A DNA stretch of 64,000 nucleotides from CAILZL01 sp050248275 (lineage in GTDB: Bacteria > Pseudomonadota > Gammaproteobacteria > Steroidobacterales > Steroidobacteraceae), in contig JBFWSR010000009.1 in assembly GCA_050248275.1 (NCBI GenBank), positions 70,082-134,081 on the forward strand, in the 5' to 3' direction. The translations under genes and the position numbers were made by a program. The notes beneath the pieces are model-generated. The model searched no databases. It was not told the DNA's origin and worked only from the letters and a program-made list of their open reading frames with translations. Numbering within the stretch: position 1 is the first letter of the stretch; the number at the start of each line of letters is the position of its first letter. This document shows positions 6,625 to 14,900 of the stretch, piece after piece.

Positions 6625-8865
6625 ATGAAGCACGCCGCAATGGAGTCATTGGCGCAGGACGAAGCCCTCTGGCTGCTGGGTTCTTTTTGCACCCTGCATC
6701 GGGTGTCGTTTGATCCGGCATTGTTTGCGCAACGGTACCCGCCGCCTGTTGCCGTTTCTGCGTTGGCCGAAGCGGCTAATGAACTGGAGTTATCCTTCGA
6801 GCAGCGGCAGTGCCGTCTTGAAATCGCCTTGGGCTGGCGGCTGCCGCTGGCGGTGCAGTTGCGGGCTGTGGAGAAGAGCCAAGAATCCATCCATGAGGCT
6901 TCGGCTCCGCTCAGCCACCGGAATGACGGCACCGCCCCCTCCGGTCACCGAGCGGAGTCGAGGTGTCTGCCTGATGCCACTGAGTTGGAACCGCCTGAAT
7001 TTACCTGGGCCTTGATCCTCAACGCCGATGAAACCCGCGTCGTGCTGATCGAGCGCGGCATGACCGCACCCGTAGCGGTTGAACTGGCTGACCTCAAGGC
7101 CCGCTATCTCGGCACCGCACTCTCGCTAACCCCCAAGCTGGCCGAAGCCATCGACCCCGATGGTATCGAGCATCGTCAAGCGCGCTTCGGGCTGCATTGG
7201 TTCGTGCCCGAACTGCTCAAACACAAAACAGTCTGGCGTGATGTACTCACTGCTTCGTTGGTGTTGCAACTCATGGGGCTGGCGCTGCCGCTGTTCACGC
7301 AGGTAATTATCGACAAGGTGGTGGTCCACCAAACCAAAAGCACCTTGATCACCTTGGGCATCGCGATGGCGGTGTTTCTGCTATTCAACAGCGGTTTGTC
7401 GTGGGTGCGGCAGTACCTGATTTTGCATACCGGCCAGCGCATCGACGCCATCCTGGCCAGTCAGGTGTTCGACAAGCTGTTCCGGTTGCCGCTGCTGTAC
7501 TTTCAGCACCGGCCCACTGGCGTGATTTCCGCAAGATTGCAAGGCATCGAAACCATCCGGGAGTTCATTGCTTCCGCTGCCGTGACGGTAGCGCTTGACC
7601 TGCCATTCCTGCTGATCTTCGTCGCCATCATGTTCTGGTACAGCGTGCCGCTCACTTTACTGGTGCTGGGCATTCTGCTGCTGGTGACCGGGATGAGTTT
7701 CATCGTTGCGCCGTTATTCCGCGAGCGGCTCAATGAACAGTTTCGCAGAGGCGCGACCAATCAAGCCTTCCTCACCGAATACGTGGCGGGCATCGAAACC
7801 GTCAAATCGTTGCAGTTCGAGCCGCAGCTTAATCAGCAGTATCGCGGCTTGCTGGCCGAATATCTGAATGCCGGCTTCGCCACCAGGCAACTGGCCAACA
7901 CCTACAACATTTGGGCCAATGGTCTCGAACAACTCATGACCACGCTGATTCTGCTGATCGGCGCCTACCTGGTCATGACCGATCATGAGCTGACCATCGG
8001 CATGTTGGTGGCGTTTCAAATGTTTGCCAGCCGGGTCAGTCAGCCGATGTTGCGGCTGGTCGGTTTATGGCAGCAATGGCAACAAACAAGAATGTCCATC
8101 GCCCGCTTGGGCGACATCATGAACGCGCCGAGCGAACCGTACAGCCTCAAACCGCGTCGCGCCGCCAGCGCTGGAGCAGGGCGCATCGATGTAGAAGGCC
8201 TGGCCTTTCGTTATGGCGAACAGTTGCCATTGCTCTACGAGCACTTCAACTTCGCGTTGCCACCCGGACAGCTAATTGCCCTGATGGGGCCATCTGGCTC
8301 CGGTAAGTCCACCTTCGCTAAATTACTGCAAGGCTTTTACACCCCCACCCAAGGGCGTATTCGTATTGATGGCATTGACAGCACGCATCTGTCCACCAAT
8401 GAATTGCGCACCACCTTCGGCGTGGTGCCGCAAGAAACCGTGCTGTTCTCCGGCACCATTCTGGACAACCTGAAGCTCGCCAATCCCTATGCCTCCTTCG
8501 AGCAAGTGGTGGCGGCCTGCAAGATGGCTGAAATCCATGCGGCCATTGAGGTGCTGCCCAACGGTTACCAGACCGAGATTGGTGAACGCGGCGTGGGCTT
8601 ATCCGGCGGGCAACGTCAACGTCTTGCCATTGCCCGCGCACTACTCAAAGGCCCCAAGGTCCTGATCTTCGACGAAGCCACCAGCAGCGTGGATGCTCAA
8701 ACCGCCGAACAAATTGGCCGCACTATTAGTTCGCTCAAAGGCCGCGTCAGCATCCTGTTCATCGCCCACACCCTGCCCAAGAGCCTGCAGCTCGATCATC
8801 TGGTGCGCATGGGCGACAAGCTCACCGTGATTACCGGGGACAAGCACGAGGGCGGGAATCCATGA
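6625..8865 (+). CDS. Type I secretion system ABC transporter (HlyB/LapB type)
   Basis: A 746-residue exporter with three parts. The first is a degenerate C39-peptidase-like domain (about 1-135) lacking the catalytic cysteine, as in HlyB. The second is a six-helix membrane domain (about 205-500). The third is an ATPase with Walker A GPSGSGKST near 555, signature LSGGQRQR near 659 and Walker B VLIFDEATS near 680. A C39 domain without its cysteine is typical of exporters for RTX proteins that are not processed at a double glycine. Residues about 91-114 are encoded by a palindromic repeat inserted in frame. The likely substrates are the RTX proteins at 11912 and 21475. No TolC-type gene is nearby. 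Confidence 0.92.
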   Translation: MKHAAMESLAQDEALWLLGSFCTLHRVSFDPALFAQRYPPPVAVSALAEAANELELSFEQRQCRLEIALGWRLPLAVQLRAVEKSQESIHEASAPLSHRNDGTAPSGHRAESRCLPDATELEPPEFTWALILNADETRVVLIERGMTAPVAVELADLKARYLGTALSLTPKLAEAIDPDGIEHRQARFGLHWFVPELLKHKTVWRDVLTASLVLQLMGLALPLFTQVIIDKVVVHQTKSTLITLGIAMAVFLLFNSGLSWVRQYLILHTGQRIDAILASQVFDKLFRLPLLYFQHRPTGVISARLQGIETIREFIASAAVTVALDLPFLLIFVAIMFWYSVPLTLLVLGILLLVTGMSFIVAPLFRERLNEQFRRGATNQAFLTEYVAGIETVKSLQFEPQLNQQYRGLLAEYLNAGFATRQLANTYNIWANGLEQLMTTLILLIGAYLVMTDHELTIGMLVAFQMFASRVSQPMLRLVGLWQQWQQTRMSIARLGDIMNAPSEPYSLKPRRAASAGAGRIDVEGLAFRYGEQLPLLYEHFNFALPPGQLIALMGPSGSGKSTFAKLLQGFYTPTQGRIRIDGIDSTHLSTNELRTTFGVVPQETVLFSGTILDNLKLANPYASFEQVVAACKMAEIHAAIEVLPNGYQTEIGERGVGLSGGQRQRLAIARALLKGPKVLIFDEATSSVDAQTAEQIGRTISSLKGRVSILFIAHTLPKSLQLDHLVRMGDKLTVITGDKHEGGNP
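6897..6965. repeat. Palindromic repeat element inserted in frame in the ABC transporter gene
   Basis: Two arms of about 26 bases, each built around CTCCGCTC/GAGCGGAG, face each other across a short GC-rich loop (left arm 6897-6922, right arm 6940-6965). They match with a few mismatches. The sequence looks like a dispersed intergenic palindrome rather than family coding sequence, yet it is translated in frame (residues about 91-114) between the C39-like domain and the membrane domain. Confidence 0.7.
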
Positions 8866-8891
8866 GCACGTGCAATCTAAACCATTCCTGT

Positions 8892-8946
8892 GTAGGTCGG
8901 GCTTCAGCCCGACATCTTGGATGTGTCGGCCTGAAAGCCGACCTAC
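8892..8946. repeat. Palindromic intergenic repeat (GTAGGTCGGGC type)
   Basis: GTAGGTCGGGCTTCAGCCCG at the left and its near-complement ending GCCGACCTAC at the right form a long hairpin, and each arm is itself a small hairpin. It separates the convergent ABC transporter and PIN-domain genes and could end transcription of both. Its right edge supplies the stop codon (TAG, minus strand) of the PIN gene at 8943-8945. Confidence 0.75.
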
Positions 8947-9365
8947 GCAATCCCCACTACATGAATTTCCCTGATCTTGGCAAATGCCTTGTCATGGGTG
9001 AGCAAAGCTTGCGCACTGCAGCCAATGGCTGTGGCAACCACCATCGCATCCGGCAGGCGCAGACCATGTGCTGCGCGAATTCGCGCCGCCTGCATGGCAA
9101 CTTGCTGCGTTACCGGCAAGACCGTGCACAATGTGCCAAGCACTTGCTCATACTGCGCGGCGAGCAGTTCGTTACCAAGTTGCAGCGGACCGGTTACCAC
9201 TTCGGCCAAGGTAATAGTGGACATGGCCAGATGAATTTCGCCCTGTACTGCCGCTTCAAACCACGGCGCAAAGTGTGCGGCAAACCTGGGATGATTCTCC
9301 AGGTAGTAAATGATGGGCGCGGCATCGACGGTTACCAAGGCTCCCGCGGGAATCCGTTCCAGCAT
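8943..9365 (-). CDS. PIN-domain ribonuclease toxin (VapC-like)
   Basis: A 140-residue PIN-domain protein with the expected acidic residues: D14 in VTVDAAPIIYYLE, E55 in STITLAEV, D106 in LPDAMVVATA and D125 in LLTHDKAF. PIN toxins cleave RNA in a metal-dependent way and are held inactive by the cognate antitoxin. The gene follows the antitoxin gene with only 3 bases between the antitoxin stop and its start codon. The stop codon lies inside a palindromic repeat. The pair is oriented against the flanking secretion genes. Confidence 0.85.
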   Translation of the reverse strand: MLERIPAGALVTVDAAPIIYYLENHPRFAAHFAPWFEAAVQGEIHLAMSTITLAEVVTGPLQLGNELLAAQYEQVLGTLCTVLPVTQQVAMQAARIRAAHGLRLPDAMVVATAIGCSAQALLTHDKAFAKIREIHVVGIA

Positions 9366-9368
9366 GGG

Positions 9369-9617
9369 TTACCACTCCTTGCGCAGCTTCTTGAGCCACG
9401 CCGTGCTGTCCTTACCCCACATGCCTTTGCCACTACCGCGCAATGCGGTCAACGACATGCCGGGTTTCTTTTGCGCCACTTGGTCGACCGGAACAATGGC
9501 TGCGTAAGGCTTGCCGCGCTTGGTAACCATGACGGTGTGCCCGCGATTGACCTCTTCCAGCAGCGCTGGCAGATTTTTGCGCGCGTCTTCCACGCCTTGT
9601 TTGCGAATGGATCGCAT
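9369..9617 (-). CDS. Phd/YefM-family antitoxin
   Basis: An 82-residue protein starting MRSIRKQGVEDARKNLPALL. The early segment up to about residue 45, including TVMVTKRGKPYAAIVPVD, is the Phd/YefM fold, which dimerises and binds operator DNA. The C-terminal tail (WGKDSTAWLKKLRKEW) would wrap the PIN toxin encoded next. I choose the ATG at 9617 because GAGGAAA precedes it; an ATG five codons upstream lacks a ribosome site. An inverted repeat 28 bases upstream is the probable operator. Confidence 0.82.
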   Translation of the reverse strand: MRSIRKQGVEDARKNLPALLEEVNRGHTVMVTKRGKPYAAIVPVDQVAQKKPGMSLTALRGSGKGMWGKDSTAWLKKLRKEW

Positions 9618-9644
9618 GGATGTTTTCCTCAATGGCTGGGTAAA

Positions 9645-9661
9645 CTGTACAGACCGTACAG
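9645..9661 (-). promoter_or_regulatory. Inverted-repeat operator of the toxin-antitoxin pair
   Basis: CTGTAC-AGACC-GTACAG is a perfect 6-bp dyad with a 5-base spacer, located just upstream of the antitoxin start. TA operons of this class are autorepressed through such dyads by the antitoxin or the toxin-antitoxin complex. Confidence 0.6.
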
Positions 9662-9707
9662 CCGGGTGACAAGGGCGAGCTCCGTATATTTTTCGTTCCT
9701 GTCTGAT

Positions 9708-9744
9708 TTTCCCCTCTTCCTCAAGGGAGAGGGCAGGGTGAGGG
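9708..9744. repeat. Short palindromic repeat (CCCCTCTTCCTC/GGGAGAGGG type)
   Basis: A CCCCTCTTCCTC arm faces GGGAGAGGGCAGGGTGAGGG across AA, a form common among dispersed intergenic repeats in high-GC genomes. It ends 7 bases before the HlyD start codon and therefore overlaps the expected ribosome-site region of that gene. Confidence 0.55.
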
Positions 9745-9751
9745 TGTTCCG

Positions 9752-11167
9752 ATGACTTTGCCCACTCATTCCGCCACTACGCTTCCGGTGCAGCCCAGTC
9801 TTTCCCTCGCGCCCCGCATTCGCTCCGCCCTGTTTGAAATCGCCATGAATCAGCCCGAGCAAGCGCCGCGCTGGACCATGTGGACGATTACTGTCTTGTT
9901 CTCCTTGCTGGTCTTTTGGGCCATCTTCGCCAAGCTCGACATCGTGGCAGTGGCAGAAGGCCGGCTCGTCCCTCAAACCTACGTCAAGATTGTCCAGCCC
10001 AGCACCGCCGGCATCGTGCGTGAAATTCTGGTGAAGGAAGGCGATGAGGTTACCCAAGGTCAAGTACTGGCTCGACTCGACCCCACCGAAAACACCGCCG
10101 ACCGCACCGCCGTCACCCGCGAGCTGGACATTCAAAAGCTGCAAGTCCGGCGGATTGATGCCGAGTTAGCCAGTCAACCACTCGCCAGACAAGACAGTGA
10201 CGATGCGCTGCTGTTCGCCCAAGCCGAAGCCCAGCGCAAATCCCATCGGCAGGCCTATCTCGATTCCGTCGATCAACATCAAGCCGTCAAAGACCGCACG
10301 ATCAAAGAACTCGCCGCCGCCAACGAAGTGCTGCGCAAACTGGAACGCACGATGCCCAGTTATCAACGCTCGGCCGAAGCCTATGAAAAACTCGCCAAAC
10401 AAAAGATGGTAGGCGAACTACAAGCCGAAGAAATGCGCCGCGCCGCCATTGAAAACCAGCAAGACCTGCAAGCCCAGCACGCCACGGTATCCAGCCTCGA
10501 AGCCACCGTTACCGAGTCCAAAAAAAGCCTCGCCCAACTAAAGAGTGCCTACGAAAGCGACCTGCACACCTTGCGCATGCAAGCCATCAGCCAGATCAGC
10601 CAACTCGAACAACAGCAAACCAAAGTTCAATTCCAGCAAAGCAACCTGGAACTCAAAGCCCCGCAAGCCGGAATCGTCAAAGAACTGGCTACCACTACCA
10701 TCGGCGCCGTAGTGCAACCCGGCACCGTACTGGTCAGTCTTGTCCCCAAGAACGAACCGCTACTGGCTGAAGTGATGATCGACAACCAGGATATTGGTTT
10801 CGTCAAGCCGGGCCAGGAAGTCAGACTCAAACTCGCTGCGTATCCGTTTCAGCGCTATGGCATGGTCGATGGTGTGGTCAAGACCGTGATTGCGGATTCG
10901 CAGCTACAGAACAGTAAGCAAATCGACAGTCAGAAAATCAATAAAGAAAACCCAAATACAAACACCGAAAGTGGTGTGGCTTCCACGATGACGTTCAAAG
11001 CCACCATTGAACTCGGGCGTCAATCGCTGATGGTCAATGAGTCGTCGCTACCGCTGGCGGCAGGAATGCAGCTGAGTGCGGAGATCATTGAGGGTAAGCG
11101 CACGGTCTTGCAGTACCTGCTGTCCCCTGTGCAGCGAGTCGCTAGCGAGGCCGGGATGGAGCGATGA
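9752..11167 (+). CDS. Type I secretion membrane fusion protein (HlyD family)
   Basis: A 471-residue periplasmic adaptor. It has a short cytoplasmic N-terminus, one membrane segment near residues 44-62 (TVLFSLLVFWAIFA) and a lipoyl-like half (VAVAEGRLVPQ...KIVQPSTAGIV). A long coiled-coil hairpin (about 110-300) is followed by the second lipoyl half (LELKAPQAGIVKELA) and a beta-barrel end. It bridges the ABC transporter to an outer-membrane channel, probably a TolC encoded elsewhere. It is separated from the ABC gene by the inverted toxin-antitoxin pair, an unusual break in what is normally one operon. Confidence 0.93.
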   Translation: MTLPTHSATTLPVQPSLSLAPRIRSALFEIAMNQPEQAPRWTMWTITVLFSLLVFWAIFAKLDIVAVAEGRLVPQTYVKIVQPSTAGIVREILVKEGDEVTQGQVLARLDPTENTADRTAVTRELDIQKLQVRRIDAELASQPLARQDSDDALLFAQAEAQRKSHRQAYLDSVDQHQAVKDRTIKELAAANEVLRKLERTMPSYQRSAEAYEKLAKQKMVGELQAEEMRRAAIENQQDLQAQHATVSSLEATVTESKKSLAQLKSAYESDLHTLRMQAISQISQLEQQQTKVQFQQSNLELKAPQAGIVKELATTTIGAVVQPGTVLVSLVPKNEPLLAEVMIDNQDIGFVKPGQEVRLKLAAYPFQRYGMVDGVVKTVIADSQLQNSKQIDSQKINKENPNTNTESGVASTMTFKATIELGRQSLMVNESSLPLAAGMQLSAEIIEGKRTVLQYLLSPVQRVASEAGMER

Positions 11168-11251
11168 ACTCTATATCAGAGGCGAAACGTCGTAGGTCAC
11201 ACCGTAGTAGGAATTTCTGGCGACATCAGGCTCGGCGCTCTTATGAAATTC

Positions 11252-11342
11252 AATTCATGCTCAGAAAGCGCATTTTAAGGAGTGGGACGACGATGCGACA
11301 ACAAACAACATTGACGATGGGAGGCGAGGAGGGAATGAAAAT
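11252..11342 (+). repeat. Direct repeat, copy 1 (leader plus start of small ORF)
   Basis: About 90 bases that recur at 17823-17911 with scattered substitutions and small indels. The repeat includes a ribosome-site-like AAGGAGTG, the start codon at 11293 and the first 15 codons of a small ORF. The two copies stand in front of the lysozyme-RTX unit and of the lipase array respectively, so they mark the starts of duplicated modules. Confidence 0.75.
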
Positions 11343-11418
11343 TCCAAATGAGCTTGGCTTGATTCGGTGGCTTGATAAAAATACCGAATTACCGAAACCC
11401 GGCACTGTGCTCCGATAG
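11293..11418 (+). CDS. Small duplicated ORF, 41 residues, unknown function
   Basis: Begins MRQQTTLTMGGEEGMK and ends ELPKPGTVLR. The first 15 codons recur at 17863 with four synonymous base changes and one replacement (Q to R), a pattern that suggests translation was conserved after duplication. A ribosome site (AAGGAG) precedes the ATG in both copies. A longer frame starts at 11164, overlapping the HlyD stop as ATGA, and could be the true gene. No family is recognised. Confidence 0.4.
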   Translation: MRQQTTLTMGGEEGMKIPNELGLIRWLDKNTELPKPGTVLR

Positions 11419-11464
11419 CCGGAATTTTTAATGGTTGGATCACCCTTATTTATCGGAGCTAAAG

Positions 11465-11893
11465 ATGAGACGCAATATTCTTATGAAACAAATCCTATGT
11501 GTGCTTTTCGTGTTGCTTTCAATGACTCCAGTTGCTTTTGCTGACAGCGACCCCTGCGAAAAAACAGTAACCGACAACGAAATAAACGCTTGTGCTAAAG
11601 CTAGGTTAGATACAGCAGATCAGAAGCTTAATGATACCTATAAGCAACTGATGAGTTTTCTTAGCCAGCCCGATTATAGAGGCAGAAGCAATGAATTTGC
11701 CAAGAAAAATCTTATTAAAGCGCAGCGTCATTGGATAAATTTAAGAGATGTTGATTGCGATGTAGTGTCGTTCCTGAATTCAGAGGGGACCATTCGTACG
11801 TATTTACATCTCCAGTGCAAAGTAGAGATGACCCTGCAGCGAGAAAGTCATCTTAGAACTTGGTTTTTACAAGATTTCATTAAGGCTCGGTAA
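11465..11893 (+). CDS. LprI/DUF1311-family exported protein; candidate lysozyme-inhibitor immunity protein
   Basis: A 142-residue protein with a cleavable signal peptide (MRRNILMKQ, then CVLFVLLSMTPVAFA) and a mature domain of the DUF1311/LprI type: CEKTVTDNEINACA, then DQKLNDTYKQLM, and a QRHWINLRDVDC motif with four spaced cysteines (three shown here, a fourth further on in LQCKVEM). Mycobacterial LprI of this family inhibits lysozyme. The gene sits 18 bases before the RTX gene whose N-terminus is lysozyme-like, with good ribosome sites for both (GGAG before ATG 11465). I infer that it protects the producer periplasm. AT-rich relative to the hyp and nif genes. Confidence 0.75.
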   Translation: MRRNILMKQILCVLFVLLSMTPVAFADSDPCEKTVTDNEINACAKARLDTADQKLNDTYKQLMSFLSQPDYRGRSNEFAKKNLIKAQRHWINLRDVDCDVVSFLNSEGTIRTYLHLQCKVEMTLQRESHLRTWFLQDFIKAR

Positions 11894-11911
11894 TATTCAG
11901 GAGGTAGTGTC

Positions 11912-14900
11912 ATGGTGTTCAGCGCTAGGAATGATGGAGACTTTTATACCAATTTTCGTTTGCAAATCATTGGTAATGAGAATTCCGTTGCGACGGTATA
12001 TCAGCCTAACGATCATGTTCCGACCATTGGATATGGTTATACATTCATTCGACTCGGTAGAGATGCGCTGGGTAATCCAACATGGGCACTGTATGAGAAT
12101 CTGGATGCCGATATGGCTGCGATTGGTCGAACATTGACGACACCACAACGAACCACGCTTAATCAAATCGTGCAGGCGAGAAACAGCGGACAGAATGCTA
12201 CGGCTGATACGTTGATTGCTCAATTCAGTGCCCAATTCGGCGCTATCACGACCAATAATGGCGGGAATGCGGATACTCTTTTTCAGCGTGAAGTGGATCA
12301 ACAGGGTTTATATATGCGGGCCCAATTCCGTGCTGTCATCGGTACTGCGGCCGGTACCACGCTATACAATAGCCTGAATGGCACGGTAGAAAAGCGCGCG
12401 CTGCTGGACATCGCGTACTTCAGAGGCGCTGGAAAAATAAATGCCAATTTGATTCGTGCGCTAAATGATCAGAATCGTGCTGAAGCGTGGTTTCAGATTC
12501 GTTACAACGAATTGCCACCTGATCCCGATCCCGGTCACAGTCTTCGACTTTACAGAGACGCCGACCTATTCGGTTTATATGACACCACTGGCGGCGCCAA
12601 CGTTGTTTCAACAGAGGATGAGTCCAAGCAGACTTATAAAATGCTCACATCGCATAGGGATGTAATTAACGCCTACGAGATTTCGCATCCTCATCCTGTC
12701 GATGGTCAGTCTTTAACTGACGCTCTCACCCCTGCACGCGACGCCTTCATCGGCTGGGTCAACAGTGCGCAGTTGTTAGAAGGTCAGCCTAACTTGGTGG
12801 CTGGTAGTTGGAACCCCGCCGCAATCTATTACAACCCTGCTGCAACAACGCTTGATGCACGCGGCGATGATGGCAAAGCCAATAATCTGGAAAAGAGTTT
12901 ACTGGTTGGCAGTGACGGAGCGGATGTGATCTGGGCGGGCGCAGGTGATGACGTACTCATCGGCGGTGCGGGTGGCGACACGCTCAATGGCGGCGCCGGT
13001 GCGGACGTCTTGATCGGTGGCACCGGCTTCATGGATGTGCTGTCCGGCGGCGCAGGCAATGACACCTACGTGTTCAAGAGTGGTGACGGCATCGACAAGA
13101 TCGTCGGTGACGCAACGCAAGGGAACAATGGCGACGATGACGGCAAGATTGTCTACGATGGCATCACGCTCACCGGCACGAACGCGAAGAGCGTGATTGA
13201 TTTTCGGTATGGTAATAATCCTGCGTGGGAATGGGGGGAAGGTGGACAAAGCTTTCATGCCAAGTTGGTGGATGGCGATCTCACCAGCGGCGGTACGTTG
13301 CGTGTTGCCAAGGGCAGTGGTGGAGATTTTGGCACGGACTACATCGACATTAAGAATTTCAAAACGAATGATCTAGGGTTGGGTCTCGTAGAGAACAAAC
13401 AAAACGCCCTGACCACCGGCGATGTGTCGCACAATGTCTTTGGTATTCCCAACTACACACCGGGCACCGGCAACGCCAACCTGCCGGAAGGTCCCGGCCT
13501 GACGCTGGCATGGAACGGCAACTACGCTGCGAGCATGGGCAGTACGTTGACGCTAACCGCGAGCGATCCGGTGCTGGCCGCCCAATATCTGGGAGCGACG
13601 TTGGGTGACAGCACGGTGGGTTTCAACGCCGATGGCACGTTGACCATCAACCTCACGTCGGGCCGGACACAACAGGTGTTCTCGTTACGCACGCTGGGCG
13701 ATGTAGATACGAACAGCAACTTCACGCTCACCGCTACGGTGAAGGACGTGAATGGTAATACGGTCGGCAGCGCCGCGAGCTTGAATGTCGCCTTGAACGC
13801 CACCACTGAGCTGACCAGCAGCAACGCTGATACCAACTACTTTGTGACGCCGACGGATGGTAACCCCGCCGTGATCTACTGGGCGACGGACGGCAGCTGG
13901 GGGCCGTATGAAGGGCCTGATTATTGGGAATCCGACCTGCGTACCCGCTCGACCAGATGGGCTCAGGGTTATCCGGGTACCGAGTACGAAAGCGAGTTCA
14001 TCGACCGCAGCCAGACTTACAACGTGGAATTTGCGGCCACCAGGCCGCTTTTGACCACGGCTGGTTTGGGTGACAGTTATCTCGTCGGCTCGAACTATCG
14101 GGACGTGATGACCGCAGGATTTTTGGCGCAGTACGATGCGAACAATGGCCTGCTGCCCGGGCTGAGCAGCGGCACCGTCGGCGACAACGACACCTTGATC
14201 GGCGGGTTGGGTGACGACGTGCTGCAAACCAACGGCGGCGATGATCGCTCGTATGGTGGCGATGGCAATGACCTGCTCATCGACACGCCGATCATCAGTT
14301 CGGCCTACGCGATCACCGACTGGGCGGATCGCACCTGGCTGAATACGCCGGGTCACACGAACAACGACCAACTGTATGGCGAAGCAGGTAACGACCAGAT
14401 CGTCGCCGGCGGCGGCAACGCCTTGCTGGATGGCGGCACTGGCAATGACGAGCTGTATGGAGGCGATGATGATGACACGCTGCTAGGTGGCGACGGCGAC
14501 GACATCTTGTGGGGCGATAGTCGGCAGATCAATGAACTATGGCTGGTGGCCAATGGCGTGTTGTACGACCCAGCGTTGCTTGCGCCCGGATTGAAATTGT
14601 ACGAGGCCGGAGCCATTGACGAGGCCGCCACAGCGCCGGGCAAAGACTTTCTGGACGGTGGCGATGGCAATGACACCTTACGCGGCGGCGGCAACAGCGA
14701 TGTGTTGTATGGCGGTGCGGGGAATGATTCTTTAGTGGGCGACGATGCCGCACATGAAGAAACTGCGGGTGATGATTACCTGAATAGCGAAGATGGCAAC
14801 GACACGTTGTATGGTGAAGCTGGGGCCGATACGTTGATTGGCGGCGCTGGCGATGACCAACTCATGGGAGATGGCTTAACGACGACTGCGGCTAATCAGG

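Noticed and set aside
8862..9755. 297-codon plus-strand frame between the ABC transporter and HlyD
   Set aside because: It is the antisense of the PIN/Phd pair, which has clear motifs and an operator, and it begins inside a palindromic repeat.
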